Assembly: GCA_000499405.2 (NCBI GenBank)
Contig: HG738137.1
Span: 620,001 to 684,000, forward strand
Length of the DNA stretch: 64,000 nucleotides
Reading direction: 5' to 3'
Source of the DNA: Onchocerca volvulus
Taxonomy: Eukaryota; Nematoda; Chromadorea; Rhabditida; Onchocercidae
Below, one piece after another: positions 1-12,000 of the stretch. The position numbers were made by a program, and so were the translations under genes. Positions within the stretch are counted from its first letter, which is position 1, and each line of letters starts with the position of its first letter. The notes under the pieces were generated by a model. The model saw only the letters and a list, made by a program, of their open reading frames with translations, was not told the DNA's origin and did no database searches.

Positions 1-1003
1 GAAATGTGTGATATCGCTGGAGAAATATCTGCAGCTTTCGGTGAAACGCGAGATGTTTTAGAAGTTATCGGTGTATTCTGGACTTTCGATGGACGAGTTA
101 TTTCTTGCGCAGAAGAGCGAGTAGCACGTCTTGGTGAGCGTGACTTTTGTGGACTAACATCTCCGCGTTTAGCTGGAGATTTAAGACCGTCAGCTCTTGC
201 AGCGCTGGACACTACGGACTGTAAAATTTATCAATTATTTAAATTATTTATTTACTTTAGATTTTACACCTTTGATTGGTTTAGCCAATTTCCATAATAT
301 ATGACAGCCATTTATACATTATGGAAAATTGATATTAAGACAAAATATTCCTTTAAATATTATTATGAAAAACAACCAAACTTGATCATCACCAAATTTT
401 GATATTTTTAAATTAGTATAAATTAGTATTAACATTAGTACAATCTCTCCATATGAATTGCTAGCTATGCTCGTCTTATTTCCCATATAATGTTCTTTTA
501 CTAACGCATTTAAATAATTTCTTTCACTTCAAAATTGTTCCGTAAATGGATGTTAGCGAGAAGTGAAGCGAGTATTTCGCTAGATTTCTAGGAAATCGTT
601 ATATTCATAATGATTGCGATAAATCATGACCAACATGCATTATGTGGCAGGTCACGATCGACACGTGAAGACAAATCACAACGGAAAGAAAATAGCTCAG
701 AAATAGCGAAACAGAGCAATTCTGATTCGGTACTATGCTTGCTAAGCTTTCAGAAAAAAAAAATCCTGGATTTTCAAAAAAAAATTTAGCTAAGATTGAT
801 AATAGAAGAAAATTATAGTTTTAATATTGGCACAGGAAATATACCTCAGGTTGCACAACCGATTCAGATTTCCCTTCTAACAAACGTCGTAACTTATTTG
901 CATAGACGCTTCTGGTACTCCCAACAACAGGACCAGGATCACACCCACGTATCATAAGTTGATCTCGGATCTCTTCATTAGTAAGCTTATCTATATCCAC
1001 CAT
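1..1003 (-). CDS. LEM-domain nuclear envelope protein (emerin/LEM2 type), 5' part
   Basis: Two exons are visible: 1003-845 (53 codons, from ATG) and 218 to beyond position 1. Both junctions are phase 0 (donor CCTGAG|GTATAT, acceptor TTTTACAG). Residues 1-45 are a LEM domain: it starts MVDIDKLTNEEIRDQL and has the GPVVGSTRSVYANKL core typical of emerin, LEM2 and MAN1. LEM domains bind BAF and tether chromatin to the inner nuclear membrane. The second exon encodes a Ser/Pro/Arg-rich stretch (for example SPRRATRSS) with no domain, as expected for the nucleoplasmic linker of LEM proteins. The membrane segments must lie left of the window, so emerin (EMR-1) and LEM2 cannot be separated; the basic Ser/Pro-rich linker leans towards LEM2. 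The start is set by a strong acceptor 5 nt upstream of the ATG. An open frame on the opposite strand at 4-297 is a shadow of exon 2. Confidence 0.85.
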
Positions 1004-1007
1004 CTTG

Positions 1008-1020
1008 CCTAAAAACAAAA
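1008..1020 (-). promoter_or_regulatory. Likely spliced-leader acceptor of the LEM gene
   Basis: On the minus strand a T-rich run ends in TTTTTAG, followed by GCAAG and then the ATG at 1003. A strong 3' splice site with no upstream coding exon, 5 nt before a start codon, is the usual look of a nematode trans-splice site. An ordinary 5'UTR intron is the alternative. Confidence 0.55.
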
Positions 1021-3385
1021 ACAAAAATATCAAAAGTGTATAGAAATAATATGAATTGGAAATGCGCAAAACCGAAAAGAAAAAAACAGTGAAAAAAAAG
1101 CAATGATAAAAGAAGACAAAGAAAAACTAAAGAAATAAGTATACCATTATGTTTGAATTATATACTGTAATTCCAATTTTATCAATCCAAAAATTTCAAA
1201 CTTTTGAGAAAGAAATTGCGACAAATGAATCTCAAAGATGCGATAAAGAAACATAACAATTAATATTTAGATATTAAATGAATATGATAAAAATATCAAT
1301 AATATAATGAATGCAATTAATAATTACTCAAAAAAATAAATTTGTCCTTTTCTGGTATCCAAAATAAAATTTAAAAAATCCTGTATATTCGTAAACGACT
1401 CATAAAGAATTACTATACAAAACGTTGCACGGTTTTTTCGGATGATATATAAATATGTAGTCAATAGATATTACGCAGGTAGGAATAGCATCAGTCACAC
1501 AAAGGCATGCTATAGCAGCGACAAGTAAATAATGTCGTAGAATAGACATACTATTACATGCTGCCTAATTCATGACAATCCTCGGTTACAAGCAACTGTA
1601 AAGAGAAACCCTATATAGAACGTAACATTCCGGATCCGGCAGAGCCGGAAACCGTAAAAAACCTCCCAAGGAACCCATCGCACCAACATTCAAGAGCGAG
1701 TTACATTTCGAAATAGGTACGAAAACGCATTTAAGCGCCATAAGATTACGTCACCAGATGAAATGCGGTTCGGAATTATATTTTGCGGCTCCAACTATAT
1801 TTTGCGGTTTCGGCTTAATACATTTGCTTCTGCATGTGCCGGAGTGAATATTATACTGGAATGGTAATATTGGTAGGGACAATGTCTTCGAGTAAATTTA
1901 AATCTAGATTTTGGAATTAGGTCAAAGTTCGAGGTGAAAATTGCATTAAATTTTAGAGGTAAGTTAAAAATGAAGTTAAGAAGTATGCGGCAATTTATCA
2001 TTGGATGTACTGATTTGTTCTTATCAAAGATAAATTACCAGAATGATGAAGTGCGTAATATTTCGATGGTTTAGTTTATCTCATGAAGCATGAAGTAATT
2101 TTCTGTTTGGTAATATTGGGTAATTTAGTGATTGTCAATTGAATATTTAGCCAAAGTTTGAGAGTTATGAATTATCCGGGTGACATGAAGTAATATGAAG
2201 TTTTTGAAATGTTACCTCTTTTTATGAAATTTGTCCCCTTCTTTGAAGCAAATAATGTATCTGATTATCGTTATATTCTCATAATTATTGTAATTAGCAT
2301 ATTCTTACCACAGGTTTGGTTGGTTCCTTGCTGTTGTCGATTTAATTAATTCACTTTATAGCTGATATAATTCATTCTCTTACTTTTCATAAACTATATC
2401 CAGAATTATTCGAAATTTTGTTGGCTGAAAAAGGAGCTGGCATGTTCAGCTTGTAAAATGATGCCACATAATTTTTATCCCAATTTTTAAAATGACTTGA
2501 GTAATCTTTTCTGAAATCAACTCACAAAAATGATGATAAATAGGACAAAATTACGGAATTTTTTGAATTGATTTCCAGAAATTATTCAAAAAAATTTACA
2601 CAATTCATCCAAAAAAAAATTTTTTTAATGTTTTGGTGGTGAATTAAAAATTGATAAAGCGATCGTCAATAGATCGATACTTGGTCGTGAATTAATATTG
2701 ATCATATTTTCATTAATAGAATTAGTTGAGGACGAATCGATAATTTCTGATATAACTGGCAATAAATCGGTAATATTTGGTAATGAATTTATAGCTTCAA
2801 TACGTAAAAATAGATAATATATTTAGTGGTTTTTAAATTTCTCGAATATCTTTGTTAAATTGATAAACTGATATGCTCAGTAATAAGTGTACAAATTTGA
2901 TAATAGATGTGTTTCATCACTAATTAATAATTCAAACTATATTGATTAATTAATATATAATCTTCACATTGTTACAGTATGCATGTTTTTCGTTTCTCTT
3001 CCTTTTTAATAATACGATTTTGTGAATATATTCTGCTTTAATAAAAGAAACATAGACATAATATATTAAAAGTAAAATAATATAATATTATGAATAAAAA
3101 AATCATGTTGCTGTGAAAAGTAGAATTTATTTAATTCTTGCTGATCTTGCTAACAATGTGATACTTAATATTGCTAGTAATGCTCGTTATTTCAAAAGTT
3201 ATTTAATTCTTTTCATTTTTTAATAACAAATTTTTTTAATGATAAAGAAAGGAGTGAATACTTGTGAATGTTTATGACTGCTGCGATACAAATGAAATTT
3301 TTCAGCTTTCACGATGATTTACCATAAATTCAGGAATTAGATTTATTTTGTTAATTTTTTTTTTTTTTTTTTTTTTTATTTTCAG
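1010..3385. other. Divergent intergenic region between the LEM and zinc-finger genes
   Basis: No exon with family similarity or consistent frame was found on either strand. About 1480-1810 is less A+T-rich than its surroundings and includes a small palindromic element near 1628-1650 (TTCCGG paired with CCGGAA). This is a reasonable place for the core promoters of the two divergently transcribed neighbours. The remainder, 1810-3385, is A+T-rich and ends in a long T run that serves as the polypyrimidine tract of the acceptor directly before the zinc-finger ATG. Confidence 0.5.
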
Positions 3386-6300
3386 ATGTTGGAAGATGCA
3401 AATGAAACATGTGAAATGGTTGATTCACATATGGAAGATGATGTATGCTTTGATTTATCCCTTGGAAGGCCATCATTAGAACATGATTACTTATCCACCA
3501 ATGATCCGATGCTTACTAGTTCATTGGCAAAATCTTTTGATGCTGATGCAAGGCTTACTGCTATTATCGATGATGTCGCCAGTGCTGATTTACCTCAATT
3601 TGGAACTGAACTGAATGAAGTGAGTCTTTTTTGAAATTTCTCGAAAATTTTGGATGAAATTTTAAATAAAATTTTGCATCGAATATGAGTTTAGGCTTTA
3701 AATTTCATTTCAGCGATTAGTCTCCGCAGATGAGAACTTAAATAATATATGCAGATTCCTCGAGGAACAAAATTTTTGAAGTACTGTATAGTAATTTTTT
3801 TCGGAATTCGTGACGAAAAGAATTTATTCTATCAATATTTCTGGATAATTTTTACCATCAGAGATTTCTTTTCGGTAACTTTCTAAATGGTCGGAGCTGA
3901 TTTATATAATTCTAATTGGTGTACGAATGAAATAGATTACTTTTATTAGATTGTTGCTGGTAGAATCCTAAATAAATAATGATATTCAGTAATACACTAA
4001 TGGTGTTATAGTTCCGTAAAAAATTGAAGCTAGTGGAGTGAACTTGGGAACTTAGCAAAAGTAGAGTTAATCATCTCTTTGTTCTTGCTAAAAACTATTC
4101 CATTTTAAATTGAATTGTTGCGAAAACTAGATAGAAAAAATTTAGGATTCCCGAAGTTCGATATCGATGAATGGTAATACAATTCAGCAAAAATGGCTAT
4201 CAGTGACACCATCATGTTCCAGGAAAAAGGCTACTGTAAGTTAAATCAAATATATCCAGAATTAAGAATCTGTAATTTAAATCTCACATATTAATGTGAA
4301 AAATATCAGTACTAATGATGAATGATGAATGATGAATGTGTTTTTTTTTTTCACTGGCACATTTCGTACATTGGAATCTATCAAAATGTGAATGAGATTG
4401 ATTGCTGCTCAAGTTCTTTATTTTTACTAAATGGTAAAAATTCAGCAAATGCAATATATTGTGAAAAAATGTCAAAATGATGTAAGGTATTCTTCGACCC
4501 AAAAGATATTTAAATATGAATATTTTCCTTAATTTAAAGTTTCATCTTTCTGATAAATTTGATCCGTATATTTAGGTAGTCACTTGTGAATTTTGCGGTG
4601 TTGTTCTCAAACATCCTTCGAAAATTGAAGCGCATCGGCGAACACATACTGGTGAAAAGCCATTTCAATGTCAAATTTGTGGTTCAAGGTCTCTCTTGAA
4701 ATATATCTGTTTCTTTATTTATTTTCTTCGGTTACAGCTTTCCATTTTCTCAAGTTTGCAGGTTTACACAGCGTACACCAATGCGAATGCATGTACGACG
4801 TCATATGGGCTTAATGCCTTATGTATGTTCTTGGGGATGTGGTAAACGTTTCGTTTCAAATGCACTAAAGAATGCGCATGAACTAAAAACCCATATGGGT
4901 GCTAAAAGGTTTAATATCAACTTATAAAATAATAGTGAATCTGTTTGAAATTTAAATCATTGATATATAATTTGGATGAAGTGGTCAAAAAAAAAAAAAA
5001 AATTGAAAAAAACGGCTGACTGAAAATCTTGAATTTTAGACGTGGTCCACCTCGGCCCTATCTTAAGCCACCAAGGTGTTCGGTACCAATGAATATAATT
5101 GAAAAAACTGATAACGGTGAAGAAGTTATTAAAACTTCCGATTGTCAGGCAGTTTCGAATGAACAAATATCATCGAATCCTAAAATTGAGAGTAGGCAAA
5201 TGGATGAGGTATATCAAAGTGGAAATTTCTTTCTTTTAAGAAAAAGTGTTTTTTGCAAACTTTTGTTTAAGTATGTAAGGATAAAATTGAATATTTTCTC
5301 TAAAACTGTTTGACGGATTTTTAAATTTCAGATTATAAGTTATCTCTCACATATATTTTCAGTTTTTATTCAGTTAGTTCTTTTTTTTTTAAATTATTTG
5401 ATTATAATTTGTAGAAAATTTTGCTTAAATTTTTCTGTGTTAAAGCTTAATTTTCATAATATAGGTAGTTGATGCGGTTGCTTCAAATTCCTTCCCAGTG
5501 GAGCAAAAAATTAAAGCACACCGAAAAAAAGCTTTGATAGCTCGTTGTCAAGAATGTGGTTTGCTTCTGAAACATCCTTCCAAAATTCAAGCACATATGC
5601 GCACGCATACTGGTGAGCGTCCATTCGAATGTGTTTTATGCGGAATGCGTTTTGCAACTGCTAATCCGTTGAGGGTACACTTTCGTCGTGTGCATACAGG
5701 CAAACCTTTCTTCTTTGTTTCTTCAAAAATAAAATTAAAAACAATTGCGTTGTTTTCCTATTAATTTATGGCTGTCTTTAAAAAGGATTATATTATTCCT
5801 TAACCGGATATATAATGGTATCGTAGGTCAGTATATTGTTGTTTTACAACTAGCTCTGAAGCTTGGTAGGATTCAGGTCATATGTTTAATCCTCCAATAC
5901 TATGGTTTTTGATTTGTTGATCGTTTGTTGAATATGATTCTTGTTTAAAATACAAATTTTTCTTCAGCAGTAGTTATTCAGCCGATTTTTCCATTCATTG
6001 AAGGAAGTCACAAAGAAATAGTTTCCAGTTTCATGAGAAAAATTTTTTTGTTACGTTTCGTTTTACAGAAAAACGAAATATGATATATTATAATTCAGTA
6101 TATAGGATATGTTATATCATGACATTAGGGAAAAGATTTGAAAGAAACTATTCGATAAAATTAGTAGCAATGAATGAAATTTCAAAGCTTATTGTCAGAA
6201 TTGTGTCGCAGTAATTTTAGGTGAGAAGCCATTTGAATGCACATGGGAATGTGGGCGCCGTTTCGTTTCAATATCAGCCCGTAATGAGCATGAACGAATC

Positions 6301-8207
6301 GTACATGCAGGTGTCAAAAGGTATCATTACTTCCAATTCGACTATTTATAAAAGTTCGAAGAAGAGGGAGAAAGGACGGTTAAGTAGTTCGGCACATAGA
6401 TTTTTCCTTTTGACTTAATTTCAAGACAGCCAATTTTTCCAGATATCGTTGCTCGATCAATAATTGTCATCGAATGTTTACACGACGTCGTTATCTGATA
6501 ATGCACCAAGCAAAAGAGCACAAAGATGTTACACAACAAGCTAATAATGCTATACAGTCTGTCCTTGATATGGTAAAACAAGATAGAGAAGAAACCAAGA
6601 GAAATATAATTTGGTCTTCTGAAATGTGAGCTTTAGAAGTGATAATGTTAATTGTAAATTATAAAAAAAGGCTGTAAATTCTATAAAAAAAGACTCAAGT
6701 TTTCTAAGATTTCGAAATTTTTATATAAATATCAGTATTTTTGGAATATTTTCAGTTATATTTTATCTTAATTTTCATTAATGGTTGAAATGGGTATTCA
6801 GGAAATTATTTCTCTGTTCTATGCATTTTATGGAATCAGAAAATACATTTACAATTCATAGGAATTACATTTGAAATGCGAAAATCAAAATGAAAATTTT
6901 GGAATTCTCAGCTTTCTTACATTTTTCGAATATTTTAACATTTTTTAGAAATATTGCTACTTCATCTCTGAAATTTGCAAAAAAAACGTACATGATGAAT
7001 ATTATATTACGACTAAAATCTAATCCAATCTTCATATGCTGTTTATCAGCTGACTCGTTTTTTCTCTTTTTCTTTCCCCATATATTTTTAAATTGCTTGT
7101 TGCAGACCGGATAGCGATAACATGGAGAAAATTTGGGTCGAAGATAGAGTTTTAATTGGAGGACAGGTTCGTTATCTTTTTTTTTTATTTCATCTTTTTT
7201 TAGAAATTACATTTTCATTTATTTATATATTCATTAAATAAGTTTTTCTCTATCAGAATCTTAAGCAGCAGCATAAGCGATCATTTACAAATTATACGCC
7301 ATCAGTAGAAGTGCATTGCGTTGAATTTTCGGATATTTGACATTCTGAGTTCAATTTTATTAGGTTGAAGAACAATATGTTAATATTGATGATGAAAATG
7401 GCAGTGCTTTACTTGAATCTGCCAACGCTAGAACTGCAAAGAGGGTTGAAGATGATGATTTATTGAACGATAGAAGCTGTCGACAGGTTGTTCCATTATC
7501 CTTGTTTTATCTATAAAAATTTATTATCGAAAAAAATATTAATTTAAAAATTCATCGTGAGACGATAAAAAATAAACTTGTGCAATGTTTAAGTAAAGTA
7601 TTGAAATTTCATGATGTATACATTTCCTGGAAGGGAAGGGATATATGAATAAAATATTATTTATACAATATTTTTTGGGTTGGAAAAAAGAACAGATCAT
7701 GGGAGTGATAAGTTCAATTAGCAATATTAATTTTTTTTTTTCATTATTTCTTTTCCAATTTGACTAAAATGTATTTCATTGGTTGGTTAATTTCTAGAAG
7801 AATCTTGTTATTTTGGAATATCTTTGTATTTTATGCAAATGCTTTTTTCCTTCTAAAATTTCCGTGTTTTCCAGAAATGTTACAATTATTTTAAGGTAAT
7901 AATTGATGGATCCGATGAGGATGTTGCATTGGAAAGGAATTATTTTGTGGAAGCAAATGAAGTGTATTATCTTGATCAAAATGATGAAATTCGATTGGAA
8001 TATAACGAAAAGCAGCAGCAGCTTACTTATGATCATCAATCTGCAAATGAAACGGGACCATCCACCATGTCCCATGATGTTAGTGTGAAAGCCATGGATA
8101 ATAATATTTACACAGTTTGCGAAGAAAGTACCACAATGTTGTCTAAATACGGTCGTGTTCGAATTATTAATCAGTTACGAAAATACCATAAGGGCGAAAA
8201 AGATTGA
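3386..8207 (+). CDS. Seven-finger C2H2 zinc-finger protein
   Basis: Exons: 3386-3619, 4188-4235, 4576-4688, 4762-4908, 5040-5208, 5465-5699, 6221-6320, 6443-6625, 7106-7166, 7257-7304, 7364-7486, 7875-8207. Phases close to 597 residues. The N-terminus is acidic. Fingers begin at C98, C126, C154, C265, C293, C322 and C352. Fingers 1-3 and 4-6 are duplicates (both contain LKHPSKI.AH.RTHTGE), and finger 7 has CSINNC spacing. TGEKP-type linkers and His pairs are intact, so nucleic-acid binding in the nucleus is expected. The last about 200 residues are acidic or polar with no recognised domain. Oddities: intron 6 appears to use a GC donor (CAG|GCAAAC), the only choice that restores TGEKPFEC; exons 2 and 10 are 48 nt; the intron after exon 10 is only 59 nt. 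The ATG directly follows TTTTCAG, suggesting trans-splicing. I do not recognise the orthologue. Exons 9-11 are the least certain. Confidence 0.83.
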
Positions 8208-8303
8208 AGATTCATTATTTTGTCGATAATTTTATTGTATAAACATGTAAAATCACTACTCGAGCGTTTTGCACCGAAGTATTGTATCATTAAAGACTGT
8301 GGT

Positions 8304-8309
8304 AATAAA
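8304..8309 (+). terminator. Poly(A) signal of the zinc-finger gene
   Basis: AATAAA lies 97 nt after the TGA at 8205-8207, in the short interval before the convergent channel gene. It is the first canonical signal downstream of the stop. Confidence 0.6.
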
Positions 8310-8790
8310 TGTAAATCGTTATTTGTTTAAATGATAGGAAATTTTTGTTTATAGGCATTTATATCATAGTTGATACAAGTTTGATTTTACATTATAAATA
8401 ATCGAGTAAAGAGCTTACTGGAAATAATGACTTTAGAAGAAAAATTTCTGTGTTGGAATTTTTTTCATGAAAATTAGTTTTGATGCTAAATTCTGTTGAA
8501 ATAGTGGATTGGTTCTTCGCTTTTTGCTATAATTCTTGTATAGAAATCTTTGATATTTAAAGATTGTATATTATAAATTGAATGTATTGAATTCTACAAT
8601 TCTTTTAGAATGGTCAAACAAACTTATGCCAATGAAATGTTTCATTTAGTTGCTCATTTTGCTTGCCTTACAAATTATTTTTTATTGAATAATTTGGTTG
8701 AAATCTACAGCAACAAATATTCATCCAGTTGAGTATTTGCAGTGCAATAGAATAATTCGTTATATTCAGAAAATCTGACTAGGAAATGAT

Positions 8791-8796
8791 TTTATT
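8791..8796 (-). terminator. Poly(A) signal of the K2P-like channel gene
   Basis: TTTATT on the plus strand is AATAAA on the minus strand, about 236 nt beyond the channel stop codon at 9032. A second copy lies at 8681-8686. The two convergent genes therefore share roughly 0.8 kb of 3' flanking sequence (8208-9031), which holds no other feature. Confidence 0.45.
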
Positions 8797-9031
8797 CAAA
8801 GTTAAAAGGCAGAAATATGTATATGTTGTTTGTATCTAGTAGAGAAAAGTCATAACTCTTAAGTTATGAAGATTGAATAGTTTCAACTTACGGCATCAAT
8901 TTTTTTTTGCCCATTCCATATGCTTGTGTGATACATATCTTGTGTGATACAAAAAATGTATGGCTCAAAGAGGAAGAGATTCTGCGATGTATTTGCAGAT
9001 AATGATCAAGCGAATGTCAACAAAAGATCGC

Positions 9032-12000
9032 TTAAAGAAGAGTGGAAAATCGATGCGTTCTATCAACTTGTGGAAATAAATGATTTCGGTATAAAACTTG
9101 ATGTAATGTATCATCCACATCAAGTTCATCTGCAAATCGCAATGCTTCGTGACTTTGTGGTACAAATGCGATTGTATCACGCCGTTTATTGTTGCGAAAT
9201 TTGGGGTGAAACGAATTGTGTCGTATTTCATTCAAAATCTGCAACAGATTTTTTTTTCTTTTTTTTTTCAGATTATGTAAATATTCGTTTGCTAGATATG
9301 GATTCATGAAGAAGAATATAGAATATTATCTTTTTTGGAGTTTATGAGAAAGACTTTGTCTTAATGGATGAGATTTAATAAAAGACAGTATCATTTATTC
9401 GGAAGGTTATGTGCAAATATTGGTAAAAACCAATGTTTGTAATTAAAATTGAATGAGAAATTCTTTTGATTAGATTTGTTTCTTTGGTTTGGAAAGAATA
9501 TACTTTGTCTGCTCAAAATTAAATCATCTTCGTTAACAGTCTAAAATACGAAAATAAAAATAAGGGAAAGCGCCAACCCCCATAATATCCTCTGGAGTTA
9601 TATTGTCTTTTTCGGGATGTAATTCGCGAATTGCAATAATAACTTTCAGCATTTCGTGAAATTCTGCCTTAAAAAACTAATTTATGCTTGCTAGGATGAG
9701 AATTTTCAGTTGACAGTATTTGTTTTCTATAAGAAAAATTGTAACTTTCTTATCTTCATGTATTTGCAGTTCATAAATGCAACTTTAGGTAATCAAAATC
9801 TACAACAATAACTGCTAAAACTGCTTACTGCACGTTTTTCTCTCAATGCTTGTTGTCTACGCCGGGAAATTTTTCGTCCAAAATAATGAATTTTCATGAA
9901 AATAGATCTCAGTTCCGAAGCTGCTAAATTAGCACACATGGATAATACCGCCAGACCTAAAATGTTCAGCAACTCGTACTTTTTCTCCGAAAAAAGAGAT
10001 TTCGTCAATGTGAAATTCCTGAATCATTCCAATATTTGTTCAGTTAAGAAACTGAAATTTCAATGATTTAGTTTTCCAGAAAGCTTAATGGAAAATATTT
10101 TTGCCGGGAATAAGAATTGTTTCAAATAGACAAAGTTATAATGATCTTTCATTACACTACTGCGATTGCAATCTCGAACATGTTATTTGAAATTTACAAT
10201 CGAAATTTAAATATGTAAGAGATTTTGCTTTTCCTGCATTCTCAACATTATATGTCTTTCTTACTATCACACAGTAATAATAAAAATGACAAATTTTATT
10301 TTATACTCCAAAAAAAAAAAAAAACATTATAATGGGATTTCGGGCATTTTGTTTATTTTATAGATAAGTGAAAAATATGAATAAATGAAGATCAGTATTA
10401 ATTTTTTCCTAAAATATTTTAATTGAATACAAAAAAAAAGTCTCACCAAATGTAACGAAAATGAGAATGTAGAAAAATGTGAAAATATTATTCAAATCAT
10501 TAGGCATTTCAGCCATTGTTAAATTTGCTACTAAATTGAATGTAACGAAAAATGCTTCCAGAAAACTTTTTTGACCACCTGAAGAAAAAAAAAATTTTAA
10601 CTATAATTTTATCAGTAATTTGACAATAATTGAATCAATTTTAATCATAATCTAAACATATTTTTCATCCTGTTTTCCGGATATTGAAATATTCAAAACA
10701 TTTGACACTTAGAAGGCTAATTTAAGTGCATATATTTCATACTGAAATATTTTTCACAATAAATTCTTCCTATCAAAATTTATATATAATTTTAATTTAT
10801 ACAATTTTTAATTTTAATTTAGTCATATGAAATTTTAAGTTTTAAATTACAATTTAACAAAACTTTTCATGAATTTTATCTTACCGGCAGCAGTATAACA
10901 TACACCGCCAAGCATACAAAAAACAAGCAAGATGGAAGCATTCACTGATAACGGTAAACGTCTTTCGTTATTATCACTTCCTTTTATTGTCACTATCATT
11001 TCTTTTTCTTTTATCTTCCGTTTCCTGAAACGGTTTTTATCGAATACTTCCGGAAATCTTGAAATTATCAGCATTTGCTGTCATTGAAGCTGCGCTCATA
11101 GATCATGAAGATTTTAAGCTAAAAAAAAAGTTAATTATTTGAAAAAATTCTTCTACTGATAGGGAATAATAGACCCGAAATAGATAAATCAAATGCAATC
11201 CGGAAATAAAAAATTTACTTTCTCCTAGATCATGGAAATTTTAGAACTTTTCTATTTTACTCAAATACTTAATATTCTTTCTTTTATTTTAATTTATAAA
11301 ATTTTATTCCATCATAATATTTCACCAACCGAATACCCTTTGTTTCCAGCAGTTCCATAACATGCAGTTTTTTCTCCAAAAAACCGCATCCTTTTGCAAG
11401 TTTATGTTTCATCGTGCAATACTGCAATACTTCAAAAGATATTTTCTTAACGAGCTTAAAACAGGTAATGAAACTAATTTACTTCCTACTTAATAGAAAT
11501 TTTTGAGAAAAACAAATAAGCATAATTATGGCAAGTTACAAAATTTTGAATTTTTCGAATTGTTAATTTTAGCGAAAAAGTTTTTTTTTTTTTTTTTTGA
11601 AATTTTGTCAATAAATATTTTTTCAAAAACAATTTCAAATTTGCCATGGATGAGATTACTTTTTGATAAAGTCCTAGGACAATATCAGATAGGAAACGTC
11701 CGATGTCAACTGCTGCCAGTACCATCAATGGAATCCCCACTAATCCATAAATAATCGCAATAAATTGTCCAAGTTTTGTCATTGGCACCGCTGATAAATA
11801 ACCAGTTGTTGTCTGAAGTTTCAAATGCTAATCAATTTAAATCGAATTAATTCAAATAGGCTAGTCATAGTGAATTTGTTTGAATTATATCATTTTAATC
11901 ATGTACTTAATCATTATATGAATACTGAATGTTTTTAAATTCATTTGTAAATAAAATTTTAACATAAATACCAAAATTGATAACGCATATAAAATCGATG

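Noticed and set aside
4..297. 97-codon plus-strand open frame at the left edge
   Set aside because: It is antisense to the Ser/Pro-rich exon 2 of the LEM gene. The minus strand has a splice acceptor and a phase that fits exon 1.
1620..1760. Possible tRNA or structured RNA in the GC-richer patch
   Set aside because: Only a short TTCCGG/CCGGAA hairpin is present. No cloverleaf and no A-box/B-box pair was found.
8944..9309. 121-codon plus-strand open frame
   Set aside because: It is antisense to the last exon of the channel gene, which has a clear acceptor (TGTTGCAG), and the plus-strand product has no recognisable domain.
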